Origin: Durusdinium trenchii
Taxonomy: Eukaryota; Sar; Dinophyceae; Suessiales; Symbiodiniaceae
Assembly: GCA_963970005.1 (NCBI GenBank)
Contig: CAXAMN010022851.1
Span: 879,605-943,604 of the forward strand
Direction: 5' to 3'
Length of the DNA stretch: 64,000 bases
Shown: positions 23,501 through 31,400 of the stretch, one piece after another
Layout of the letters: each line of letters opens with the position of its first letter
How positions within the stretch are numbered: the first letter of the stretch is position 1
Made by a program: the position numbers and the translations under genes
Notes under the pieces: model-generated
The model's input: only the letters and a program-made list of their open reading frames with translations
Databases searched by the model: none
What the model was told of the DNA's origin: nothing

Positions 23501-24344
23501 CTGAATGGTGGTTTTGAGTCGTCGCCACAAGGGGCTGCGGTGCCAAAGTAGTGCCGACTTTCCCCACGAAGGGCTTACAGTCTAGGATTGCGACAGGGTG
23601 AGAGAAAGAGAGAACAGATACAGGTGCTTGATGTTTGGTGCGTATGGTTTGGCAATTTCGTGGTTAGAGAACAGGGTTGAGGTTTCCTACTTAAACTTGT
23701 TCATCACGAATGCTCAAAAGTTTAGCAAGGGCCAGTTTGATGGACGCTCGTCCCCACTTTAAGCACTGAGCATGCTGTAAAGTACTATGACCTCGCAGTG
23801 TAGCGGAGACACCAGCGCAATCAACCATCAGTTATTTTTATATAACTCTATGGATCAAAGCGTTTTGAACATCACATGATCATATTGGTTATTACATGGT
23901 CTCCATCTTCAGCCTGAGGACTTCATCCGCGAGCAGCTGGGCTCCGAGCTCCGCCTCCCAGAGGGCGCCGGCCAGGGCGACGTGGAGGTGGTGACGCGGA
24001 TGTGAGGCGGTGAGACGCTGGATCCAACACACGCAGGCGGAGCGGTGGATAGATCCGGAGGAATATATACTGGATGGATCGATGGGTCATGACGGTCATG
24101 ATGGGTCCAAGGGAGTTGAGCCTAATTTTGAACAAAGGGTGGGTCCTGGTGGGTCCTGAGGAGAGAGGAAACAGTGATGGCATGTGATGGCCTGATTAGG
24201 TTTGTTTCATTTCCACTTCTAATCCGTGGTTATTTGAGCCATATTCATATTATTCTTCAGTGGGTGAAGGAGGAGCTTGGGCCTTGGGACCAGCGAGCGA
24301 AGCAGGCAAAGCAGGCTGATGGAGCTTCGGGCGGCCCGAGCTGA
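2541..24344 (+). CDS. Gene A: multi-exon coiled-coil protein of unknown function
   Basis: About 26 short exons in consistent coding frames, ending at TGA 24342-24344. Clearest exons: 2541-2592, 3118-3168, 3507-3574, 3914-4029, 4213-4296, 5078-5173, 6399-6441, 6900-6951, 8027-8086, 9049-9168, 11117-11150, 11410-11506, 12400-12505, 12972-13040, 13881-13927, 14236-14319, 14484-14537, 14588-14640, 15038-15173, 15697-15771, 16173-16260, 22045-22122, 23037-23125, 23434-23504, 23913-23987, 24261-24344. Exon 15038 (DLEEQRLELRAEVQHLQRR onward), 16173 (KIEQKQEEVDELE) and 22045 (DAEERADQLETRMAEYL) are heptad-rich coiled coil; 8027 has a lysine run; the C-terminus is Gln/Lys-rich. Several joins keep phase (3168/3507, 3574/3914, 4296/5078, 5173/6399, 23987/24261). 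Donors are a mix of GT, GC and GA. The start is not resolved: no initiator ATG was identified and the gap lies just upstream. A large structural or cytoskeletal protein fits, but no named family is recognised. Exon borders are approximate. Confidence 0.7.
8283..8810. repeat. Imperfect tandem duplication inside an intron of gene A
   Basis: The block ACGAAAGGT...GGGGATA recurs at 8283, 8561 and 8784. GTCAATTCTCTCCTGG...AGGATAGTT recurs at about 8461 and 8617, and GAGTGCATATGAA at about 8540 and 8763. Runs of eight or nine C lie between. Copies diverge by roughly 15-25 percent. No coding potential is seen. Confidence 0.7.
9630..10260. repeat. About 630 bp of nearly pure A/C on the + strand (CACAAA / CACAACC units)
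   Basis: The + strand is built almost only from A and C (units such as AACACAACCACAAAC), so the - strand is a G/T tract. Long ORFs here (Thr/Asn/His-rich on +, Val/Cys-rich on -) only reflect the repeat. It lies in an intron of gene A. Confidence 0.95.
13326..13499. repeat. GTA/GTT/GTG trinucleotide repeat
   Basis: About 170 bp of GTA-type triplets with GTT, GCA and GTG interruptions, in an intron of gene A. ORFs across it (poly-Ser, poly-Val, poly-Thr) are repeat artefacts. Confidence 0.95.
15443..15902 (+). repeat. Direct repeat pair (34 bp, one mismatch) flanking an exon of gene A
   Basis: The 34-base segment at 15443-15476, beginning AAACCGATATAGC and ending CCGATACCT, recurs at 15869-15902 with a single difference. 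The copies bracket the proposed exon 15697-15771. No transposon ends are evident beyond the repeat itself. Confidence 0.85.
16810..16949 (-). repeat. 3' LTR of the copia-type element
   Basis: 140 bp, TG...CA ends, read as identical to 21851-21990. On the - strand it contains CTTTGGCTCAAG (16858-16869), whose last 11 bases equal the 3' end of the dinoflagellate spliced leader. Confidence 0.95.
16937..17908 (-). CDS. C-terminal tail ORF of the copia-type element
   Basis: 323 codons from ATG 17908, in a different frame from the preceding integrase ORF, which it overlaps. The start is acidic and proline-rich (EDEPAPPS); the middle has a tryptophan- and arginine-rich segment (DWWVRVLRKSRVRAFHPLH); the rest is Glu/Ser-rich and the last codons run into the LTR. 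The sequence looks like the tail that normally follows RNase H, brought next to the integrase start by a large deletion. No reverse transcriptase or RNase H motif (no YVDD-like box) is present. Whether it is translated, or needs a frameshift, cannot be told from sequence alone. Confidence 0.6.
   Translation of the reverse strand: MAREDEPAPPSKSTAYRSFDSCQLGTLTGAPDVQPWKQRLCALRSSAQHQGLNTDSPWTLSRFASPPTGEDRWECLGSGDGAGDWWVRVLRKSRVRAFHPLHRGTPFRIERMSQTRVMVAFHRQSTRQAWQRQELMDDWINSRNADLPGIYEWRGYCFFYVRFAPRAEEGLVGASSLNPLPPPCSTTPGLRGYGEDHPLRSRALERGRAAQQDDQRCRPAAVEASQSAPGLTSGESPGYQARLQGYESRGEANTNAGAWARSLADEGLVPEDLSQMPLWLGIETQTAERREKPYDSESSHSSGSFEVVSEPNDVKDIRGSEKS
16950..16957 (-). other. Polypurine tract
   Basis: On the - strand AGGGGGAG abuts the 3' LTR, the expected position and composition of the primer for plus-strand DNA synthesis. 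Confidence 0.8.
17752..18867 (-). pseudogene. Copia-type pol fragment: methyltransferase-like domain plus integrase start
   Basis: 371 codons continuing the protein of the Gag-protease ORF in the next frame. It opens with VINVDI, then GGPPCRS near residue 38, which is the shape of C5-methyltransferase motif IV with its PPC cysteine. MESPRDP and DQGPVGHVKRKPT further on sit where motif VI and later motifs would be. Around residues 255-275 is H-x4-H-x6-C-x2-C, the integrase zinc-binding signature, followed by YDIVGPMPEG, the strand carrying the first catalytic Asp. The frame then runs out in non-homologous sequence, so the rest of the integrase core is lost. It is separated from the upstream ORF by one extra G in a run of eight (18875-18882), either a real disabling indel or a sequencing error in a homopolymer. 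Confidence 0.75.
18869..21820 (-). CDS. Gag-protease polyprotein (with start of methyltransferase-like domain)
   Basis: 983 codons from ATG 21820, the first ATG after the primer-binding site. The N-terminus has three imperfect Ala/Gly repeats encoded by 27-bp units (21698-21783). The middle is a helical Gag region with RT-free coding character. Near residue 648 is a CCCH zinc finger (C-x8-C-x5-C-x3-H), and near 675 a zinc knuckle of the form C-x2-C-x3-H-x4-C, one residue shorter than the classical CCHC. VALLDGGATN near residue 798 is a retroviral-type aspartic protease active site with Gly in place of the usual Ser/Thr. Near 965 HLYSGKNSKAW resembles methyltransferase motif I. The ORF ends at a TGA created just after the G8 run. 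Role: particle shell, RNA packaging and self-cleavage. Confidence 0.88.
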   Translation of the reverse strand: MASTTMRRRRAAEGAAGAAAGAGAAGEAAGAGAAGDAAGAGAAGRQRRADASLVIGEADRRLDALIEEEVRRTRSADAGPRRSTEVGSTPRGPPTSFRPPVMGTLEEGLRELEAGVGVVSSSLKSVKPGELAATPPASAGSAVGLGALHDAVQRTYHVLQQALAGQPQGQGLLAPLGPGIDPAARGGLFGDGGGLMNPRALDYGQGMGQTPVRSPNINPFWSPGVQEAARRSMTGGVQAGGDGPLPEAQGDGKFAAGNPTANVSGACGLGQDSGPISPGQEDVEALRAKILREAEETFQRELRRLGTSREQTDTTTYKTVSSGQHLGEPALDQPPGLPQGRHPLSSSTMDQGSGQKVVRIGGGASTASMTEALRNLELPALPSPNVEGASILFGDWLTMSFPLMADISHSAKAWWEESLSIAQEHYARWLTMSPLERLRAKPVVVVEPALQRIEQRGIAMLLGALPDQLRRDLVSGRQLSVVHILYRLHVAYQPGGGAEKTQLLKNLVETKFATGTSDLLTQVRLWRRWLTRAQELHLSLPDPVVLMVTVQRMIDSATKSDGSQMAFRIANVRQELRVDYAATVEAVMELSEYVQAEVEEVSLVTPMKVQPPTTISGTSGGQQSTAVKGMATAFGGVDSEDKTVPRHPCRFWRTDEGCKRGTNCSYAHDTTDMKGRCYNCGGAHFKKDCPNGAKMTKPDARDGKKVAKMKNARDPEKTETGEKLGLENGKTDECRADGGSPSITKSEPVVEKTHGKDATAELLTEATSLLKALRTMKMLRLKELKPQCLDGGEAVALLDGGATNGLRRARPHELTRLVPVTVELASGSTTLFRVKEHSTLLTKDHVEVIVPLHRLVKLGHKLQWTSAGVKITHPHSGGIDCRLRGGCPVLPEKQALAFLDIMEKEDRGELMLDEEVRKWWSSRFPEVPQEVWSYMRGQDHYSPEECPWNRHQRRRHARAPGVIIHLYSGKNSKAWTKENWGGL
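21833..21850 (-). other. Primer-binding site, half-tRNA type (initiator tRNA-Met anticodon arm)
   Basis: Directly after the 5' LTR the - strand reads GGTTATGAGCCCAACCTG. Its complement contains GGGCTCATAACC, the anticodon arm of an initiator-type tRNA-Met (CAU anticodon, G:C-rich stem). Drosophila copia primes with a tRNA-iMet fragment cut in the anticodon loop; this site suggests the same mode. The host tRNA is not in the window. Confidence 0.7.
21851..21990 (-). repeat. 5' LTR of the copia-type element
   Basis: 140 bp, read as identical to 16810-16949, with the outer border at the TATTC target duplication (21991-21995). The SL-like segment lies at 21899-21910. Confidence 0.95.
22238..22343. 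mobile_element. MITE, Tc1/mariner-like family, degenerate copy
   Basis: Shares its core (AAGAGGTGGTTTATATGGAC, then CATCTAAA and TCTGAAACCA) with the better preserved copy at 50880-50984. The right end CTACTCTGAAACCATTGTA is conserved; the left end is decayed (about 17 of 21 positions). It lies in an intron of gene A just beyond exon 22045-22122. Non-coding. Confidence 0.75.
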
Positions 24345-24376
24345 CTAGCTGACTGGCCAAAAGAGGCGGGGGAGTT

Positions 24377-24440
24377 CCTACTAGTAGCTTCTTGTTCCTA
24401 GTAGCGATGGCCTCCACCTACTAGCTTCTGTTACTAGCAG
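24377..24440. repeat. CTAGTAG / GATGGCCTCC minisatellite fragment
   Basis: Contains GATGGCCTCCACCTACTAG, close to the reverse complement of the unit CTACTAGGTTGGAGGCCATC repeated at 27657-27832. Two inverted copies of one small repeat family thus flank gene C. Confidence 0.7.
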
Positions 24441-24899
24441 TAAGGCCCTGCCGCTTGTTGTGCTGGGTTCTTATTTTGGAAAAGCTGGCTTTGGATTGAG
24501 GGAGTCGGAGACATCAAACGAACTATTGGATGGAACAGTCTCATTTCTTGGACCTTCTCATCCGGGTGGATGAGCAAGCAGCATGACTCTTAATTCGTTC
24601 GCATTCCAAACACATTGGAACAGACACGCGGGTCCGTATTCCAATAGAGAGACCCCTGGCTGGGTAGACTGGTCTATGTCTATTGTCCCTTAGGGGTTGG
24701 AGCTGGGAGGTGTTCCTATTAAACATGCACGCGGCCCGTCCTGTTTGGCCTGTCAGGACGGCTTCTTCGGTCTATTTCGCCGGGACGATGCCCGGCAGGG
24801 CGATGCGGTGCGGAGGGAAGGGGTTGGGTGATGCCAATCAAAACCTGTACCTCCAAAACCCTGGTCAGATGTCATTTCGCGTTACCATTCATTCTCAAA

Positions 24900-25560
24900 C
24901 TGTATTCATCTAAGTCTATTTGTATCCTCCTTGGAATTTCCTCTACAAAATCATGGGGGTCTGGGTGCGTCAAGCGCCTAAGTTTTGTACAGCGAACATC
25001 CCCTTTGTTTAGGGTATGCAGGCCAAGGATGCAATTTTGTAAAGAATTGATCTGAGTTTGGAGGGGTAGGTGAGGTAATTGATTCTGTAGAATCAGAGAT
25101 GGTTTAGATAAGCCACTTTTCAATCTGGCTTTTGCAAGTAGGGGGTGATGATTATGAAGAGATTTTACCTGAGGGTATTGATTTTGAAAAGACATCGTTT
25201 GAGCATTGCTGCACAGACATGCTCAAGCTATCTCAAGCTTATGGAATCAATATCTCAAGCTTAGGAAGAAACATGAAGAAACAATAAGAAACACATATTA
25301 TCATATATTACATTGCGATGCGGGTATGTTGGGAAAATGATTCTGTACAAAGCATGTTGTTTTGCATGTCAAGGATGCAATTTTGTAAACCTGTTTCTTC
25401 TCAGAAATGTGTTCGGGGCTGCCCTGGGTCTCTAGATTTCGTAGTAAGTTTTGATGTGTTTCTCGATATTCATTGTATTGATTCTGTAGTTTTGGTTGGT
25501 TAGGGGTTTTGATTTTGTAATGAGGTTTGAGACCAGGACATTGATATTGTAAACAGTTGT
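24900..25560. repeat. Degenerate dispersed motif ATTGATTTTGTAA, about nine copies
   Basis: Variants of (A/C)ATTGATT(T/C)TGTA recur near 25027, 25075, 25144, 25178, 25334, 25372, 25479, 25504 and 25539. Read on the - strand they give repeated LQNQ-like peptides in two short ORFs, which I regard as repeat artefacts. Between genes A and C; no exon seen. Confidence 0.55.
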
Positions 25561-25764
25561 TTTCACAATCAATCACCCTGCCACCGACCTATAAGCAGCT
25601 GGTTTAGGTACAATGTGAGTGGTCACTTGGATGGGTCCCTGTTTTTTGAAGCAAGAAGGCGCTCTCTCACTGTTCTAAGGCGATTCACTTGGCGAAGATT
25701 TGACAAAAAAAAGAACATGTTTCATTGTTTTGTTGTCACGTCAAGGTGGAGACACACATGGAAG

Positions 25765-27006
25765 ATGGACATCGAGCACGTCGGCCAGGACGGTGAGTGC
25801 AGCGCGGCCTTTTTTCCCGTCACTCACTGGGCGTCCAGATGGGCGGAACCGGCACTGAGAATGGATTGGCCAGCAACCCATGACGAAAAAGTGAAAAAGA
25901 GACCGGAGGTCAGCAGGGTGAGATCAAATTTTCAAGAGAACGCAGCCCATGTGACGTGAAAACACATGATAAACAAATGCCAAAGCAGTTGGGCCTATCG
26001 CCTGCCAGGGCGTAGCAAATTTAATACAGATGATAGGGCCTATGGCTGGGCATTCCTTGTTTTGCCAACAGGTCTTGCAATTCTTTATGGCATTGGCATC
26101 CAGACAAGCTCAATGACATGTGCGCTACCTTCGTCGCAGGCATCGTGGTCACGGACGGCGGCTGCTCGGTGGTGGCCGATGCTCAAGGTGCCGCCAAGGC
26201 GGTGGAGGCAATGAAGGCGCACCTGGTGGACGTGGAGGTTTGCAAGATGGGTGCGGCTGTACTCTACGCGCCTTGGACGAGTCCAGCTGGAAGATCCAGC
26301 TTCACTCCCTATACCCTCCGACTCCGGAGTGTCCCTTGTTCAGGAGGTCGCCAGGTCGCCCCCCCTCCACCCTGAAGAAAGAAAGGATCAACAAGGTTGT
26401 CCAGAACATGGTTCATTGCACATCACCAGCTAAGGGCTTTCGGCCACCCTGTTCCGTCCATTTGCCTTGAACCAATTCGATGCCGTTGAATGGAGCCCGA
26501 AGCAAGGCCATGGTGCAGAAGACTGATCCGGCCTCGCCGGAGCGGTTGATGATGCGCACCACCAAGGCCCATCAAGTCTTGGTCGAGGCAACCGGGTTGG
26601 TACCGGGGGAGAGGGGGAATCCGAACAGGCTGCAGCGGAGCAAGCAAATCTAGGCAGTTATGTTGGTGATGATATGTGATAAGTATATATATATATATAT
26701 GGTGCAGCCCAGCCCAAGAATCAGGAGCATCGAGTCCAGACATAAATCACTCACTGTTGGCACGGAACCCGAGAATGTCATAGAATGTCACTGTATAGGA
26801 TCGCCCGAAAACGGTCTGTGTACAGTGTAGACTGGCGAAGTCCTAGTCAATTCAAATATACCTCCCATATACCATATATACCTCGCACAGCTATAAGAGT
26901 GCTAAGGCATTGGCTGCAGACCTGACAGGCATCCTCCCAACAAATGCCAATGCAGGCACTTCAGCACCACCCGACTGACAGAGTCCTGGACCGCGCGTGT
27001 CGCGTG
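25765..27006 (+). CDS. Gene C: small multi-exon protein, family not recognised
   Basis: Five exons join in phase: 25765-25792 (ATG GAC ATC..., strong donor GTGAGT), 26140-26237, 26344-26395, 26491-26595 and 26955-27006, ending with TGA at 27004-27006. The product is about 110 residues: MDIEHVGQDGIVVTDGGC at the N-terminus, then an alanine-rich helix (AQGAAKAVEAMKAHL), a short proline/glutamate segment, a basic stretch and a C-terminus ending WTARVA. TDGGC recalls a glycine-rich loop of IMPDH/GMP-reductase barrels, but the rest does not fit that fold, so I give no function. The frame is also open upstream to an AG at 25744-25745, so translation might begin earlier. It lies between genes A and B on the same strand. 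Confidence 0.5.
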
Positions 27007-27656
27007 ACCATGCCTGAGCTCAAGGGCTGAGAGGGCCCTGCCGAGGGCGAAAAGCTCCGCTCGACGTGCCAGCGCCTTTCGCGCGTGACGGGAAAAACAG
27101 ATGGTTCAGTGATGTTTGGTGGGACATCCAGGATCATCCACCGGCCATGGTAGATTTCAGTATTCCCTTTCAGGGTCAAGTCATGTCAAGTCACATCTTT
27201 GATGTACTTTTGAGCCACCCGAATCTTTGGGCACATCCGGAGAAACTGGGAACCAACAGCAAGATACTGTACAGATCTGTAATGATTGGTATAGCTTTTG
27301 AGGTGTGTGCTTCTCTTCGAGTAATCAAGGAGGATGTGGGGGCATCCATTAAGTGCTTCATCCAGGGTGTTCATCATTTTCATATCCTTTGGGTGGAAAA
27401 TAGCCTGAATGGAGCATTTTGGTGCTATGGTTGTATATTCTGTTGCTTGGGCCAACTGGCAATATTGGGACTGATGTCCTGGACCTAGCATATCAATCCC
27501 CACATCTTTGTTTATCAATGATGACAACTCGGACTCACTAACATGGAAGTGGAGATTCTCTGTTGGTAGATCAAAGTAGCCTTCCAAAGGACCATTGCCC
27601 ACTTCCATGTGATGTGTTCATCAGAGTTGTGAAAAGAACATCTATACGCCTATCGA

Positions 27657-27832
27657 TGCTAGTAGGTTGGAGGCCATCGAGCTACTAGGTTGGAGGCCAT
27701 GGCGCTCTTAGGTTGGAATCCATCGCCCTTATATATAGGCCCCTTTTGCTACTAGGAGCAAAGGGCATCGCTTCTAGGAGCAACGACGCTACGAACGGGG
27801 CTCCTGGCCTTAGGAGCAAGGACGCTCTTAGG
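27657..27832. repeat. About 23-bp tandem repeat (CTACTAGGTTGGAGGCCATCG family)
   Basis: Three units of CTACTAGGTTGGAGGCCATCG type, then related CTTCTAGGAGCAACG-type units. The same unit occurs inverted at 24377-24440. Confidence 0.8.
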
Positions 27833-27895
27833 TTCCTTTTGCTATGTTATTTTGGACAGACTTTATGTTTCATGCCTTGCTCGCACACAGCCGCA

Positions 27896-28026
27896 ACGCC
27901 AGGAGCACCGCAAGAGCCACGCCCGCAGAGCCACAGCGGTCGGGGGCGCCGAGCCGGCTCTTGCGGTGTGCGGTTCGTTCGGACCGAAGGGGAGCAGACC
28001 TTCCGCCTTCCTATGGCAGCCTGACG
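27896..28026 (+). other. Possible orphan exon between genes C and B
   Basis: A GC-rich block between ...CACACAG and a GT donor (ACG|GTGAAT), open in more than one frame and compositionally like the exons of this window. It could be a further exon of gene C, an untranslated exon of gene B, or chance. Frame and ownership are unresolved. Confidence 0.3.
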
Positions 28027-28472
28027 GTGAATTGCAAATTGGGATGGCCCAGTGGAAGAATTGCGCAGACTCAAGATATTCTATGAAAATTATGAAATGG
28101 TTTTGCTGCGGAATGCTGTGGATCTGTTTATATACATCTTTTTAGCCTCCTTCTTCCCCACATGAAAAGAGACAAAAGTTGCAACATTCCCAGGCTGTGC
28201 ACAATATATTCCAAAGATTCGCCAGGTACAATGTTGAATTGGGAAGTTTGTGGGTAGGCTTGGGAAGTTTGATTCAAGAAATTGCTCATCAGAAAGGTCT
28301 AAGTGTGTCTAGGACCACCTGTTTTCCATCCTTTTCCTCACGAGTCTGACTCCGCAGGTGACCGGCACCACGAGACACTCGAAGTGCATCGCCCGCAGCT
28401 CCTTTCAACTTCGAGCACAGCGTTTTCAGCCTGGTCGTCTTCCACCGGAAGCTCTCAGTGGACGTTTTTGCT

Positions 28473-31400
28473 ATGGCTCGCTGCGCGTTGTCGGGACTTC
28501 TTTTGAGCTCATGTGGCTACCTCGCCCTGGCCCTGAACGATTGCCAGGACGGTACATGCAGCGCACATTTCATTCAGGCGTGGTGGACCATCTTCTTTGA
28601 AGACTCCACAGTTGCACCGTGCCTTTTTTCCTCCGTCGGCTAAGGACTCTCAAGCTTCACTTGACCATGCTTGTGACTACTTCGAGTCCAATCACCGGTT
28701 CGGTGGGCGAAGTTCCATTAGAAGATCTATTGCAGTCCTCATGAAGAAGAACATCCTAAAGAAAACTCAAATCATTCTGAAGGAAGGTGATGTGATGGGC
28801 GAATGTGAACTTACAGTTACACCCAAAAAGACGAGAATATTTGCTAGGGGTGTGAGATCATGGAGAGATCTTGAATGATCTCGTAACTACTTTCTCAAGA
28901 ACTACATAAAAGATGGAACATGGACACAAACACCGTGTGTTTGTTGTTATTTTTTTTGGTGGGCCCCATCCTTCACAAAATTGAATTCTAATAAAACTCA
29001 TCTACAGATAGCAAAACATGGCAACACAACATTTGGGCAAACCACCATGACACCACAACATATCAAACGTGTCTACAAACCCTAAACCCTAAACCTCCAT
29101 CATGTTCATCCTCCTTCCAACAGATTGCCATGTCCCAACCCTCTCTTCACTCTGTGTGTGTTGAAAAGAAGCTCCAAAGCCCAGCACCCCAACCTCCCTC
29201 GCCCGCGCTGTCAGATGCAGAGCAGTGCCCTGAAGCAGACGCACCCCTGGCCTCATGCACGAGGCAGTCCTCCGCGCCAGTGCCTGGGCGTTCCGTGGGA
29301 GACCCCAAACTCCACAAGGTCGAGTGAGACCAACCTGCGTGAGACCAACCATGACAACACTAACACTCGCGAGTCAATAGGCCAAGTTCACTTCTTGGCA
29401 CGGGGGAGTTGGAGTTCCACGGCATCCAAAAGCCATTAGTATCATGTGTATATATATATAGGCTATTGATCACGGGGTTGGGTACTGAGCCTTTGCAATG
29501 GAGGGGCCCAGAGTGTTTTTGAAGATAACATTACTGACATCATATGTTTTATAAATATATATTTATATTTACATACATTTTTGTTTGTTGTTTTGTGAGT
29601 TGAGTGCCTGCACAGAGGACCAGCATTATATCACGTGGTGAAATTGTTTGCATGACATCCAGTAGGGCACCTTTTAAGTCACCTGAGTGACAGACCCTGA
29701 GCATTCACAGAGCTAACTGCTGGCAATCAAACACTCCGAACCTCACGTGCAGACACGGTCAACGTTGAGAGAGCCTCTATTTGGTAGAGTTGTTTTTCTT
29801 AGTATTTTCTTGCCCTCCCTTGAAACGGAGCTCATCCCCACATTTAGATAATTTTGGACTCCGACTTGCGTCAACATGCGTCAACTGGCTACAACGTCAC
29901 GTAGGGACAACGATCTTGCACATCATGTTCCCCAGCTGAATCAAACTTCCCTCAGACTGCCTTCGACTCAGACTGCCTGTCGTGGTTTGACGACTGAAAA
30001 TGAGGTTCGGTACCACCCCAGAGGTGTGGACGAGTCACAAATTGAGTTGGAGCTTTCATGATCCAGCTGGAAAGCTCCTGGGACCGGATGGTTGGGCCGC
30101 AGCCGCTGCCGGGCGGCGGTTTTCTTGGGGTTGCGCACTGTTAACCACTGCGAGTGGTCGGCATGCGTCCTAAAATCAGCTTTTGTTGGCGGCTTTTTGA
30201 TTCTAAGGTTCGACTGATTTACAACTGTGTACCACGACTGATGCAGGCATTTCCGAGCATCATGCTGGAATGTAGCTGCCGTGTCTCCAGGCAACCTTTA
30301 ATGAAACCAGCCGTCGACAGGGTCAGGTCATGCAACTCTGGTTTGCAAGAACCTGGAGGATGTTCACCTGCCAAGGTGTTGGTTATTTTTGGTTCATCGA
30401 GTTGGTTTGGCGATGAGAGAGCGTCGATGAATCTCACAGGGCCAGGCGAAGCCGGGCTCACAGGTGATGATGAGTACTGGAACTTGAACAATCATATGGT
30501 GATGAAAAGCAATAACAGAGAAATACCAGGAGTGTGGAAGGGGTGCCTATTAGAGAGTAGGGGTGTTTTTTTTACTCACTCGTGGGACTAACGACATCTC
30601 AATACCACGGCCCTTTGGAACTGCGGCCCTTTGCGGCCATTGCGTTGGTTCCTTGCGACCGTGGTCCAGTCCCCCAGTGGGCCAAGGTACCACAACATCT
30701 TCGCTGGTGGCCCCGTCATCGACCAGGAGCGGAGAAGCGTTGGCCAAGCCAAGGCAGTGGCAGTTTTGGCACAAAAAACGCCCACCACCAGGACAAAGAA
30801 ATAAGATCAGCAGAGCATTCATATGAAACATGACTATGTTCACCCTAGTGGAGAAAGCAAACTGACATTTCTACAATGATATAACGATTCAAAACTGATG
30901 AACATTGTAATTTTGGATCAGTAAAACGGGAAGGGGCGTTTTTGTTAGGGGCTTCAGGGAGAGTAAGGTGAAAAGCTTCATTTGGGGGTCGCGAAAAGTA
31001 GGCATTAACACACCCGTTTGGACCTTTAATCATCTCAAATTTCAATTTGGCAATAAATATGCTATGAATTCTATTGGGCGCATCGACATGAATGAAATCG
31101 TTTGAAAACTGAACGGCGAATAGAAACACCGTTTGAGGCAGAAAAAAGGGTGCTTTCCTCGTCCTCGTCCAATGTATTCGCGGACGTTCATTCTAAATAT
31201 ATACACCATTATACACCTATATGCCAATCCAGCTTGACATGGGTAACTCATTGATTCCTTGCCATGCAAGGAAACAAGAAACCCAGCGTCATATGTTCAT
31301 TATGTTCCTGGCAGGTTTTTTGGATGACTAGCAAAACAATGCGAAACACAATGGACAGCAATTGCCACAGAAATCTGCCAAATCTCAAGGAAAAAGAAAG

